Shown: piece after piece, positions 27,801 through 40,486 of the stretch | Position numbering within the stretch: position 1 is the stretch's first letter | Layout: the number at the start of each line of letters is the position of its first letter | Origin: Balanoglossus misakiensis | Taxonomy: Eukaryota; Hemichordata | Assembly (NCBI GenBank): GCA_040954595.2 | Contig: CM082588.2 | Coordinates: 1,364,001 to 1,428,000 of the forward strand | Direction: 5' to 3' | Length of the DNA: 64,000 bases | Notes under the pieces: model-generated | Told to the model about the DNA's origin: nothing | What the model saw: the letters and a program-made list of their open reading frames with translations, nothing else | Databases searched by the model: none | Translations under genes and position numbers: made by a program

Positions 27801-29696
27801 ATTTCAGATCTCGATGTTCGCGATCGGCGTGATGGGGCGAGTTAATATGCGGGCAAAGTTAGTCTGTTGGTTGTTGGGTATAGTCTATAGATGGACGGAT
27901 GAGTAAGTGACTTAGTCGTTGACATTTTGGAGACGAGGTCACAGTGAAACTCGTGATATATTTAAACGTGGAAAAAGCGCCTGTTTTAATAATCAGTCGC
28001 TTCCCGGCGCAAACACTTCGGCCAATATTTCACCACGCACAACTTGCAGTGGTCGGACGGATTTGGCGGGGACTGTGGGAGGGGCCCAGCACGTGCCGAG
28101 TAAACAACACAAATTTATGTGAACAGATGCGGCTTGTCAACGTTGATGTCGTGATTACGAAATACTGCGCTCGTAAACAATTTTACGACAATTGCAGGCG
28201 TTTTTCATGGTCGCTTGAATTTATTTCTGTCAAACGATGATGACAAAACGACGCGGCGCTGAAAAGGAGACTCGTCTTCTTTGATCTTCGGGTTACCCGT
28301 TTCCATTCTCTGTACTATTCCATTATTCCACCGATTTGCAGAGATTTCGAATTCTTTTTTTATTCCAACAGTAAATAGAAATCATAACCTTTAATGATCC
28401 ATATCGCACAACACCGCCGTGAATATACTAAGCACGCAAAATCGAATGGATGTTCCCCCATATAGCTTCCTCCGCCATATGTTGATCTGTCGCCGTGTTT
28501 CCCCGTCGATCTAAACTCATAATAAACTAAAGTAAATTTTGTAATTAGACTGTAAACATCACAGCATTAGATCAAATCTTACGCACACTCCAACCAAGAG
28601 GAAGGCGTGTTGGCAAAACAATGCAATACTAACAAATCATTAACTGATAGTGCTTTGTTATTTTTGCCATTAAATTTTCGTAACCGTCGGATGTTTTGGC
28701 TTATACAACAGCGCAGTTTGATTTGTAGTTCTTACCAGGAGCTGGGGTGTGCGCATTTCTTTTTGTACACAGCTACCTCCACAAGCACGGACAAAATAAC
28801 AACAAAATCTCTCTCTGAATGCCAGAAGTTTTAGTTTGATCTTGCTAATTATACTTTTTCATCTTTTCGGCCAATAGCGACACTCGATCACCAGGAGGCG
28901 CCTAGCAAGGATCTGTATTGGTTTTAGGATTTCGCCGACAGTTTCCTCACTGAACATTTTACAGTCTGAACTGGACGATGACGTCATCCTGTACGCTGGA
29001 CATTTTTGGTGTGAAAGGGATGACGCACACTGTCTGAATTTACGAATTTGTGAAATTGCCGGATTTGTGCATTTTCTGTCCGGGGAAAGGGAAAGGAACA
29101 AGCACGAGAAATCGTTCGGGTTTATTGATAATGAAACGTTTGACCTCCGTACGGGGGTCGGGCCAGCACGTACCGCAGAAGCTAGTATCAAGTTAGATTC
29201 GCAGTAATTTGATGCGATATGTCATCGACATCAAATGAAAAAAATATGAAACTGGATTTTTTTTCAAGACGAAAGTATGTGAAGACCCGGGCGTTATGGA
29301 AGACGTCCACGGGTGAAGGCGGCTTTGCAGAAATGTGCTGTTACGGGCGTCGCGCTGAAAGCGTCGGGCTTTGACACTGTGAGTCACCGGTGGACAGTCA
29401 CGCCAACACCGTATGGGTGAATGAACGATGGAAAGTTCTTCTAGCGAAGAAATGCGATGATGATGATTGTGTGCAATGAATTGTATCACCAGTGCCGTGT
29501 CGACTTTGAGAGGCAACGGGACAGAGAATTTCAAATCTGTGTTGATATGTGTTTTTCCTCTCTATCACAACGGTTTCTTTTACTGCCAGAGCCGGACTGC
29601 GCAGGCCGACACGGAGCTGTGTCGACGACAAGTTCCGATTTCACGCACCGGAACACGAGCGAAGGCAATCCAGACGACGGGAGGCACTATGTATGA
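18868..29696 (+). CDS. VGLL2: Vestigial-like family cofactor (VGLL2/VGLL3 type), TEAD-binding
   Basis: Proposed coding exons are 18868-18948, 19331-19697, 24524-24982 and, less surely, 29590-29696. The phases are 0, 1 and 1, and the total is 1014 nt (337 residues), near vertebrate VGLL2 length. The N-terminus MSLDVMYQ matches the VGLL2-type start. Residues 96-128 form the Tondu motif (EYISSRCVLFSYF, then VDDHFSRAL), known to dock VGLL proteins on TEAD factors. Before it lie a Pro-rich stretch (about 54-70) and an acidic Asp/Glu/Ser stretch. Exon 3 has the conserved PMSQRNFPPSFWNSSY block and an NPRYSSLL motif, then a Ser/Tyr/His-rich region. In vertebrates VGLL2 acts in muscle and craniofacial programmes. 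The nuclear TEAD-cofactor role here is inferred from the family. The downstream neighbour ROS1, in convergent orientation, supports the VGLL2 assignment over VGLL1 or VGLL4. VGLL2 versus VGLL3 may not be meaningful in an invertebrate. Confidence 0.85.
19331..19697 (+). CDS. VGLL2: VGLL exon 2, containing the Tondu domain
   Basis: The exon starts after TCAACAG and ends at the strong donor CAG|GTGAGT. It carries the proline-rich linker, the acidic stretch and the whole Tondu motif in one piece, with the diagnostic V-x-x-H-F-x-R-A-L core. The next intron (19698-24523, 4.8 kb) shows no further coding sequence. Confidence 0.9.
19698..24523 (+). other. VGLL intron 2
   Basis: This is bounded by donor GTGAGT at 19698 and acceptor TTCTTTACAG ending at 24523. 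No embedded gene or obvious mobile element is visible. The smaller intron 1 (18949-19330) is likewise empty. Confidence 0.75.
24524..24982 (+). CDS. VGLL2: VGLL exon 3, conserved C-terminal block
   Basis: The reading phase matches exon 2 exactly (G|GT GAG TTC). The exon holds the SPMSQRNFPPSFWNSSY block shared with VGLL2/3 and a GC-rich Tyr/His/Ser-rich region. If not spliced, the frame would stop at TAA 24991-24993 after only three more residues. A GTATGT donor at 24983 suggests splicing to another exon instead. Confidence 0.85.
24983..29589 (+). other. Probable VGLL intron 3 (or 3' flank if the gene ends at 24993)
   Basis: The GTATGT donor at 24983 and a pyrimidine-rich acceptor ending ACTGCCAG at 29589 would define this 4.6-kb intron. 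No coding sequence is recognised inside. If the unspliced stop at 24993 is used instead, an AATAAA near 26336 could end the transcript. Confidence 0.45.
29590..29696 (+). CDS. VGLL2: Candidate VGLL terminal exon
   Basis: The acceptor has a strong tract (GTTTTTCCTCTCTATC...TTTCTTTTACTGCCAG). The exon's first two bases complete the codon left open by the donor at 24983. It then reads about 34 residues to TGA at 29694-29696, ending D-D-G-R-H-Y-V. Vertebrate VGLL2 also has a short terminal exon that ends with a basic-aromatic pair (RRY), which GRHY only faintly recalls. The support is phase and splice quality, not clear homology. Confidence 0.45.
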
Positions 29697-30375
29697 CTTA
29701 AACAGCATTTGCTCATTTTAAGAAACCCACCAAAGCCGCGAGAACGTCAGAGGTATCATTAAAGGTATATTTTTCTGGAAGTCGGCAGAGACGCAGTTTC
29801 TACTGGAAACGCGGCCGTCAAGATGATGTCATGCTTTTTCTGTTTGCAATTCGCTCAATTCTGCATATCATGTGTCTCGACTAGAAAAATACCAATCTCT
29901 ACAAATTATTGCATTATGTATATATAAAGGAATATAATTTTCGTATATAAACCTACTTTTTGTATGTTTGTCAAGTTCGGTTTAAATTTCAGTCGTGATA
30001 TGTATCCAGCTTTATCATGGCCCTCGGCAGACGTAGCTCAATAGTTTTGCGAACCAGAAAAAGACGAAAATACATGTATTATAAAATTTCTATATCAGAG
30101 ATAGAATCTACAAATTAGCAACCACCGAAAACTTGAGAGAAATATCATTTTTTGTGTTAAGGCTTTAATTAAATTTTACTCCATTCGAAATATCATCACT
30201 ATTAGTTCAGAGCCGTTTTACCGCCTTGAACTCATTACGTTCGGATTTACGCGGTTGATGAGAAACCGAAAAATGAGAGTATGGAGACATGTCACGTGTT
30301 TAATTGCTGAAACGATTTAACAATTTTCTGAACCGTGAAATATTGTAATTTAAGAGTAATTTTTCACTTTTGCAA

Positions 30376-30381
30376 AATAAA
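30376..30381 (+). terminator. Candidate VGLL polyadenylation signal
   Basis: AATAAA on the + strand, about 680 nt after the proposed stop codon at 29696. It is the first exact hexamer I noticed downstream. Confidence 0.3.
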
Positions 30382-33300
30382 ACCGGTCATATAAAAATGG
30401 ATACAGCCTTTGTTCGTGATATATGGTTAGTGTACCACTTTTATTGATGTTCAAAAATTACGAAGGGATGCGTCCCTCGTGTATGACAAGTTACCTGGTC
30501 ACGTGAAGGACACAGAAACGACTAGCATATCACCGTTCTTGAAAGGAAAACCAGAGTCTGAGAAATAGGCACGGGGATAGGTAATTAAGAACTATTTCGA
30601 AAGGAAACAGTCCATACTCGTGAGAAAGCTGACCAAAGTTTGACAGGATCCTTTCCAACCCACCACCGAAACGCTTTTCAATGTTGACAGCAGATTGAAC
30701 GACTATTCAGCGAAACTCGAACCGGCAACGATCGAAAGCGGGCGTAACTCGATCCCACGTCCTGCCGATTTCAGCTTGTCTTCTGACGTGTTCGACAAGG
30801 TATCGACACGGATTTATTTCCGTTTGTCTAGTGTTCCTACACAGTGACTGCTTTAATTTTGCAATCCTATTCCAATCGGCGTTCGGGGGCAAAAACAGAT
30901 GTTCCAGATACAGAGCTGCGCCTGTATCGGCGCTTGCGTGTATAACCGCGTGGCTTGCGCACTTTTGAGGAATTTAAAGCCAAGTCATGAATTTACCTTG
31001 TTAAGGATTCCGTGATTGATTTGTGTTCAATAAACAAACGACCAAGTTCAAACCACTCGACCCTCAAATAACGAATGCGCGACTCGCGATGGCGAGGAAA
31101 TGCAACTTCACAACAAAACGTGACCACTTGTATAGTAACATGTTTCTTGCGTTTTGACAGGGTGCGATGGTGACTAACGATAATATAATTACGCGTACCC
31201 CCTTTCCCCCAATATGTCAGACATCTTCGATTGCCACTCAGCGTTTGAGAGTCCTCTTCGGCCGGTGTACACAATCGGAACAACTATTCCCTTTCTAATG
31301 AATACAGCGTTTCCAGTCTTGCGTTACCTGGAATTTCTGTGCTATTCTCGTCTCGCCCCTACCACCCACTTCACACCGCATTGACTGCGAGAGCGCGTTT
31401 CTGTTCCCCCGTCTGACGATTATTATCGAGAGTCGCCGAGTCTCTTGAAGTTCGCGAGCCACCGGATTTGTCCTTTTGCCACGTCGTCTGGGGCACCTCC
31501 CTCAATGGTTGTGGACCTATTGTTCGGGGCACAGTTAGGAACGCCATTTTCCCCCACTGGCGTTGTTTATTGACCGGTCGCTATTACTGAGACTCAGGGT
31601 GGAGCAAAAGGCGGAAAGGAATGCCAAGTGTTACTCCGCCAGCTGCCAGTCAGTTATGCGCTATTCAGCGTCGGAAACATAAACTTTAGAGGAGGAAAAT
31701 CAGCACTGGTCGGGGTTAATTCGCTCCTGACCATGACATTGCAGGCAGTTTTCGCCGCTGGTCTAAGCTTATTTTAACCATCACTGCACACACATAAACC
31801 ACATTAGGCAGTAGGAGGGGATACAGAGTTCCAAAAGATTTGCTTAATTTAGAAGGTCATTGCAAAATGAGAAATGCATGGAACTCGGGTGTTCCAAGAT
31901 TTCTCTGGATGAGAAGCGCTATGGTCTCCATTTGGTGCGATGCGATTACAAATCGCAATGCCCGTTTTTTAAAATACCAAGACAATCCAAGAAGAAATGG
32001 GTGTTATGGTGGCGTGGGTTGAAAATTGGAATTTGGCAATAGCGTGTAATTTTAATTTATAAAAGTAAAACCAATTACGGCCTTGTCTCTTATTGGCAAC
32101 TAGGTGTAAAGAATAGGGGTTTTCGTTTTACACTTGTCTGGTAATTACAACACCGTGGGCACCCAGAGAATTTCGTAGACGTGTGGGACTGTTTTCCAAC
32201 AAAGTTTGCAATCGTTTTATCCGATGAAAAAAAGATCAGATCCTTTCGAGGGATCCATAGTTATTCTGCTGTTGCTTATTTTCATATAAGTATTAAACAT
32301 ATGTCTCAGCGTTTTCCCAAGATTGTCAGATCCGACACGAGTACATTATCCGGTTTACAACACGTAGCATTAAGACAACATCTGTGATCTTCAAGTTAGT
32401 ATGCTAAACAACTCAATCACATAAACCAATCACAAGCTTCACAAAGTACACCTGGTGAATGATACATTTCGATTGATTAGTTATCAGACAGCACATTTGC
32501 CATCATTCGGGACTCGATTTTTGACGTGGAGACACCGTGGCCGAAAGTAGCGACAACAACGACATATTCATTACCCAGAGCAATTTCGGACAACCAAGTG
32601 AAAGTGAAGGTCATGCCTGTGACGATATGGACTGAATTTTCTAAGATTTTCGTGGCCTCATTCAACTTGAAGATAACGTAGGCCTACATAAACCATCGGT
32701 CATGGAAAGCGACGACGAAAATCGAGGGCGGCTTGCAGCCTCCTTTGCATATATCCTCTACCACACGTAAGTCCAGTTTTCTGTCATTTTTCCTCGAAGC
32801 ATTTAAATTTAAAGTTATTCTGTTGATAAGGCATTGTCAAGTGTACGTCAGCAAGGTATCTGGTTCGTCGAAAAATAGAGATTCCATGCGGAACATTGTG
32901 CCAGGTAGAAATGAAACCCTCAAAAGTTGAGGACAGCGCAGAGATTATACAAAGATGGCCGAACCACGTCTATGCATACGTAAGCAGTTCTTTCAGGAGG
33001 AGGCCGGCACATCTCTTTCAAAATGAAAAATGACCAATTTGTTATCTTGTGTGCTGTGAGTGAATATTATTATGCCAGGTGAAGTGCAACATCTGGATAC
33101 GCAGTGCAATATCTCAGCGGGCAAAATTATGCGGTAGGTTGATGCAAAGAAGCCTCGCTTTGTATATGTTGGGTGACATGCCGATAATTTTCAAACATAG
33201 CGTGATTACTGCCGTTCAAACTCTCAAGGATAATTTCCCCGTGACTGTCAACTTTGTTTTCCCGGCTATGAAAGTACCCTGATGTCACAAGAATGTCTTT

Positions 33301-33641
33301 TAGCAATCGCTTTTCTGTTTTATCAGCACAGTGATGGCCAATCCACCTGTTGTATCATCGACATTCCAAGTTAACGAGAGAGACAGTAAACTTTAAAACA
33401 GATCAGCCATTGCAGTCAGGTAAGTGCCGAAACTTTTTCAAAGGGAGGGGCGAGAAGCCCGTGTGACATACAACGCAGGTAGTTTCTATCATTCTAATTT
33501 TATTCTCACAATCAAGCATAGTCAGTATGCCACTTGTGACTTGCAACGTGATTCTGGGGTTAGTATTCTTAAATATAACGCGGTAATCATTACAAGAAAG
33601 TTTTAGCCAATTAACGTCCCTGACAAAAGACACTCACTCGT

Positions 33642-33656
33642 CCCCCCCCCCCCCCC
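33642..33656. repeat. C15 homopolymer
   Basis: Fifteen consecutive C, seen directly. It may be a length-unstable site or a sequencing uncertainty. Confidence 0.85.
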
Positions 33657-36600
33657 GTTGACAGCAAAGGCAGTTTCCATTGGCCTCGCCGAGGTGTTTC
33701 GGCAAGAGATGTACACAAAAGGTCAAGTTAGGATGACCTCTAGCGAAGACATAAACCCCAGGATGTTATCTCATCCGCCGATGTCGTCAAAATTCAAAGT
33801 GAAATTGTAGCATCTTCAGGTGTTGTAAACATTTGAAGAGGCCAAGTGCGCGAAACATCCCCGGCAATCGCATTACCGCACGCGCGCCTTGTCATCAAAA
33901 CACGGACCGATGAATTAATCTTACCGACCTTAGACTATCATCTGTTTGATTTAGAGTAGAGCTTGGTCACGTGGTTCGGTTGATCGTTCCACATGAATGT
34001 GTACCGCAGATCGAATTTGAGACTGTTCTTTTAAATGTTTTTCAACAACTTGTCATATTTGTTCTGTCCATTCTTTCTTACTGTTGCTGCTGGTCCCGAG
34101 GTTCTATAACACCCGGCTGCCATCATTGCTTCCAAACAGACTCCTTGTCGTTTCAACATCATTTCTTTACTGCCTCTTAATTCAATCTCGATTTCTCTTT
34201 GTTCTGTTCCGTCCAGTTCGGTCTGTCGTTTGGTGTTCACTGAATTCTACTTTACCAGTAAAATTGTAATGAGCTGTTTCAGGGTTTATCATTCGGTATG
34301 ATGACTATGGTCTATTGTATCGTGTGGTGTGTTGTTTTTTGTATACTTCTCTTTATTACCCCTGTCATAAGCACGATATTGGAATTCCTGAGATTTTCTT
34401 ATCCATGTCAGCTTATAGTGTAGGTTTCCCATCTTTCCTGTTTGAGAAGTATGTACTGTCTCGATGCTCACTCTGAAACTAGCGTTTCGCTGACAATGTC
34501 ATGTGTGCGAATACTCAAACTTCAGTTGATCTGCCCAGTGGAGGCAAAGTGGTGATTGTCACTTCAGAACATGTTCGATCATCGTTTTTGTTCATGGCGA
34601 CCTTATCTGTGTCTGAAAATGACTAACAATATTCTCAAGCTTAAATGAAGAAAAGTTATTGGATGACTGACGGAGTCTATTGTAAATGACTAACAGCAGT
34701 TTTTACGCCTAAATGCTGTGTATGTGATAACCCGAGACGCACGGGCGTTAGCGAAAAGTCTACCAGAAGACCATGTACGTGTAATAATAGAACTTAAAAG
34801 AAAAAACCGCAGATTCCCTTCTTTGGCGCAAAAACGGCTTTTTGTGATGTCAGTGCGCAAGACAAAAGAGTTCGTATAGAAGGATCGGCGTGAGTAACAT
34901 CCACGCGTGCTGGAGTCATCGACGGAATCACGGAGGAAGTGGCACGGTGAAGATTTCTGTTAGAGAACGGTGTTTGGTTTCGCATTCCCGGGATATTTCA
35001 CTGTTGACGGGAGCGGTCGGCAAACGCAGCCGGCGCGCTCCCTCGGCCACTTGTTGCTCGACTGCCGATTGGCCGGTGAGTGTTTTCCCCCAAGCGCGAT
35101 AGCGACGTCCCCGCACGTGGGGCCCGGTGGCAGCCGATGAGTGAGAAACCACGCGCTGAGTCAACACACATGAAATGCGAGATGATGTCCGTTGATATTT
35201 TAGAAATTAATGAAATGTGATCATTTCCATAAAGAACCACACGCAGCATGATATTTATGAAACGGACATGTCGTTAATTATGAATTAATGACCTTCGCCG
35301 GATTGGATTCGACAAATTCATGTGCACCGTGGTGTTAAAGCTTTTTACATTAGCAGAACTGCACGAACGAATATTTTTATCTTCATTGCCTGGATATATA
35401 CCGCCTCTGATTTGGTTTTAGCAGTCGATGCACTTAACTCACTGCTTAGAAGTTTGTCTGCAAATACAGCTTATATTTGGCATTTCTGGATATTGGCAAT
35501 CGAAAAAAACTTATATCACTTCTTCTACTGCAGTGTCAGGAGTTTCCGTCGCTTGGAAGGTAGGGAGGGAGTGATTTAAAACAGATTGGCAAACAGTTTT
35601 TGATTTGAGAGTGACGTCGCATCTCCGCCTGAAATGCAACTGCAATCTAGTCAATAATATGAACATTTAACACTTGGATGGAGTTCTCCTTTATGAAATA
35701 TGGTCCCACGCGGCGAACTCTCTGTGAGATGGCCCCAGGAATTTGCCACGCGTAATGCCACCATAAATGTGTCCAGGTCTTCCAGAGTGCTCGTCACATT
35801 CGGTTTGGATAAACGCTGGCTGCGAGATGTCACAGAACATGTCATATTGCACGCTGTGGCGCAGATCAGCAGACCTCTGGAGATTTCACCCAGAAAGAAA
35901 AAAAAATGATTTTCTGATACTGCGGTGGAGATAAAGTAATATTTGATGAAGGATGAGATTGGTTTGACAGCAACCGGCGCTTTGCAGGGAAAATATCACA
36001 GATATATTGGCCCCCAAAACGGGCATAACTGTTACGAATATGCTGATCCAGTGCGACCTTTGAATCGATTCCAGGGGATTTAATTTTCGGGAAGCTGTCT
36101 CCCAACAAAAAGACTTGCCCTGTGAACGGCGCGCTGTCCTTAGTGTAAAATCTTTTCCTCTTTTATGAAATTTACACCAAAATGAGAATTTAAATGCTTC
36201 TGTAGAGATTTGGTATATTTATATCCTGAAGGAAGCAATAGATGCCTGAAATACCGCAATAACACGGCAAAGTGATATGCAATGCTTGTATTGAAGTGGG
36301 ACAAGGGCATATACCATACAATCCGTTATTAAGAAAACTCTGCCATATATCATCATGGTTCATAGCGTTTTCCAATTTTAGATATCAAAACTCAGTTGCA
36401 GCAAATCGCTGGTTGGTCTTTCTCCTTTGGCACGAGCGGTTCGTGCCCCAACGATTATGCCAAATATGTCTACAATTTTCGCTCCCGAAATTCCTCAGAG
36501 TGAGGCGTGCAACTTGAAACACAGAAGACGTATGCGGTTCACAGTTTATGCTGTCAATACTTTTATCAAAGTTGCTTTACTCCTTATGAAACTTTTCTGT

Positions 36601-39600
36601 GGATTTTTGCGATTGTTCTCGAAGTTTATTCCGTTCACTGATTTTTGCCTTGCACCGCGTGTTTTGTTTTGTCGAAGTGACGTCTCCCGTTGCGTCTAAA
36701 TCTCATTAGGAGTTGACTAATTCATATCCCAGGGGCTTGGCAAGTTGATTCCTATGCGTGTACTCGTGGTCAATGTTCATAAATAAGACCAATTTTGTGA
36801 TCCAAGTTTGTGTTCAGCCTGAGGTCGAAAACTTCAGATTCTTAATGCATAAAATCTTAAACTGTGTTGTCAGGGCTCAAGTTGGACAATAGACATCGAT
36901 GTGACAGAGCCCCCAGCAAGTTATTCAAAGATATTTGACGTATTCTGGGGTTGTCCCTTCTACATTCTGGTATTTCCAACCAAATGCCAAATCTCGTTTG
37001 AACCTCTAACGGTTGAGTTCTGTAGAACTGTGCAGTGGGATTCTCTGACTTCACCTGTATATGGTCTGTTCCTCTTTTTTTCCTTGCAATCGGATAGACC
37101 GCACAGTGTATTGCTGGAAACCTGAACATGTCACACATCCAACTTTCACAAATTGTCGTTCCCAGCCAGCAATCCAAAACCGCCATGGATGGCTCACGTG
37201 ACAACGAACCGAATCCACGCTTCACCCCCCTAGCAGTCGAATTTCGTTCTTTTCCTCTGGGAAAAACTGTAGTAATGGTGCACATTTCACTGGGGTGCCA
37301 ATTAAGAACCGATGTTCTAGTGTGTCGTCGCTTGATTCGTTTTATTTCTTCTCGATTCACCCCAGCATGGCTTTGAAAACAATTGGTTATTTAGCGTGAT
37401 GCGATGTCTTGTGTATACGCTACTTCCTACAACTTTCTAGGTAGCGGTTGGTTTGTTTTAAAACAGATGTGACCCATCGGCTTCAAACTTGCTCGCATTA
37501 GCTCTCACATGAACGCACAAGGTGAGAAAGTGGAAAGCTTTTGATTTGAAATGTTGGACTCAGAGTTTCGACGAAAAGTCGTTGTAGAGAAATGTGCACT
37601 TTTTGCTTGCACTGTTTAATACCGACCAACATCGCCGTCCTGTGGTCTTGGCGTCCAGTTGAGACCCCCAATTTGTAAAATAATAACGATCCTTGAGTTT
37701 CGACGAACAATTATCCAAAACGCTACCCCAGAAATTTTGAAGAAAAATTAAACCATGGGAATTTTTTCGCTTCAAGGGACTTTCATGGGCCGTTTAACGT
37801 CACACAGAGCTGAGGTTTGGTCCTCACAACTGGAAACAATTTAAACTCCGTGTGGACCCGTCCATGTGACTTCTGCCATCTGAACGCCGTCCCTCACTGT
37901 GAAATCAGTGTGCTTCCTTTCTGAGGTTTCGTCCTTGTCCGCCCGCGCTCCGCTGCGATAATTTCGTTTACTTTTCATACCTTGGCACGTAATCTGTACT
38001 TTCCTTGAGAACGGTCTGTCGCTCGAAACTCCTCGTCGCAAGTGGTGGTGTGTACATGTGTGCCAGAATGAAACCCGACCGCTTCACAGAAACTCCACGC
38101 TATAATTCCAAAACCGACTTTAGTTCGAAAGTTGTTGCGTACTTTCTGTTACCTCACTGTTTTAAATTCTTGACATTTACTCCCAATTGGAATTATTTAT
38201 AATTTGCATATTTTTTCTTCAGTCTTGTCGGTTTATATTCGTGTACAAACAGTACAATAAAATAATTTTGCTAAAATGATATTGTCGTTCTAAGTAGGCG
38301 AACGCGCATAAAACAAGTCTCCCACATTTTCTTGCAAAATGCAATTCTTGATAACTGCGAGTAGGAAGATACCAGTGCCTTAATGATCAACACCATGCCA
38401 CATTTTAGTCAGCTGAAAAATGTTAAATCTTTATAATTTAAAAAGGCGAACAAAATCGCTGAAAAGAAGTCGATATCACAAATAACAGCAGACGTCTGAT
38501 CTCTCTCAGTGAGATTTCAGTTCGCCTTCCTATGCCTCTGACACTTAAACCAAGTTCTTCTCAAGTTTCATCGAAGAATATTATATCTCGCGCAGTTTAT
38601 GACCTAATTTCAGCTCCTCGAGATTTCGGATGCCTGGGGATCCCGGCAGAATATTGAGACAGATTCACCGCGGACTAAAAGTAAAACCACACTCCCAGAC
38701 ACTCATCAATCGAGGCGAACAGGGAGTGCGTTTATTTCCTCTTTTATCTTTGGTGTAACAGTTCAAGAAAAGAAACTGACAAGCACTAATTGGATGATTT
38801 TTAATAAAAAGTCGGCAAGACGGCATGCCAGTCGAGGTCATATATCACAGACGCTATAATATATATTTTTATATTGCATCACGTTCGCTTGAAGGGTGTC
38901 CCGGGCATTGCTCATACCGCGGGAGTTGTGAACCTCCGCTCCGGGAGCAGTGACAATTTGCCGCCGGCGGTGGAAGAACCCAAGGTTGTCGACCCTTGGA
39001 GTTGATGAGTGTATCTTATCAAGTCAGTGTGAGGCGCTTGTAGGTCCACGCTAAGTTAGATGCCCCCTCCCCTCCCCCTCCCCCAGATCGTTTCAGATTA
39101 CGTCCGTTTTGATGATTTTTCAGGTCTATCCGCGAATTTTCTTTGCTTTCTGGCCACGTCGTCTACGCGAAGAAAGTCTGGTTGAAGTGGCATGCGCCGA
39201 CAAGTTTAATTTGCTGATTTCGTAGATGTCTCTAAAGTCCACAAAAAATCTGACTTGGCAAGATCGAAACGCCCAAAATACATTAGTGTTGCAATATTTA
39301 TCGGCGAGTTTCCTATTTTTATTTCAATGGACGTGATATAAAAACGGTACACCATATTTTAAGAGACTCTGTTTTTATCAGAAAATCATCTTGGCAGAAA
39401 ATCGCTTAATGATAATCCACTACTGAGATAACTGTCTCAAGTGTACACACACATACTGGAACTTGGCAATGCTTCAACGTCTTAGGTACTAACATTCCTC
39501 ACTTCTATCATCACTGAGTTGTTGGGTGTCTAAGTAAACACATTAAAGGTGCCACCTTTACGCGCGACGCTGTCGTGTTGCAAGAAGTGCATTGTCATCT

Positions 39601-40390
39601 CCGTTTTGTCGGAATTATGTGACAAAAACAGTCTGACGTTTTGAAAAGAAATCAACCAAAATTAATTTTTTCGGGGCCTGATATTCGACCAGAAAAAACT
39701 GAATTTGGTAGAGTTGAAAAGAGTCAGTTATAAAACCGTAAGTGTACCACTTCAAAACATGCCCACATCGGTTCTAAGATATTGTTGATGGATTTGTATG
39801 ATAAACCCATGATTTTTTTCGTCTGATAACGTCTGGGCCTATTCTTCTTAAAAACGAAAGTAGGCGGTGGGCAATGTCTGAACAGTAGCACATTCATGTG
39901 TTAAGTCGACGATTATGCCCCAGCGATGAATGAAGTGCGGAATTGCTGAAATACTGGGACAACCTTGATTGAGGCGTTACCAAGACTAGCACGCTGTTGG
40001 CGTCGCCTGCTCGATCGAGTGGCGAATTGCTGTTAAGTAAGGGGTGATCCAAAACGCACACACCTGTCTCGATCCTGGTCTTTTGATTTGAATGCCGCAC
40101 CACTTAGCGAGAACGCCGAGAGATAAGTCGAAATATGTGGCGTGTACACAGCGAAAAGGGACACCTCAAACATTGGCTTGCAAAGAGCTTGGACTCTAGA
40201 ATAGTGTTTAGGACAGAAATCAAATAAACAGGAGGACTGATTATTTTGACGCAAATAGATCGATATTGTACGGGTATAAATAGAAAGAGAATTGGATTAC
40301 TTTTTAAAGAGGGTAGCTTCTGTAAGAGTGCGCGCGGGAACAAGCATGTAGGGTTAAAGTATAGCGTCCTTGATGGTTTGGAGTAGGTGA

Positions 40391-40486
40391 ATTTGAGAGA
40401 AGTTGGCGGATTGGCCAATAGGGTGGCAGCGCGCACAAGAGATTTGGGAGAAGTTGGCGGATTGGCCAATCGGGTGGCTGCGCGCA
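40391..40486. repeat. 51-bp tandem pair with ATTGGCCAAT palindromes
   Basis: Two copies (40391-40436 and 40442-40486), offset by 51 bp, share most positions. Each centres on the perfect palindrome ATTGGCCAAT (40410-40419 and 40461-40470), which is two overlapping CCAAT boxes facing each other. Each copy also ends in a GCGCGC-like core. The arrangement resembles a duplicated NF-Y-type element, but no neighbouring gene start is evident. Confidence 0.75.

Noticed and set aside
36857-37360. 167-codon - strand open frame
   Set aside because: It is the longest intergenic frame, but composition is chance-like, no domain is recognisable and no splice or promoter context supports it.
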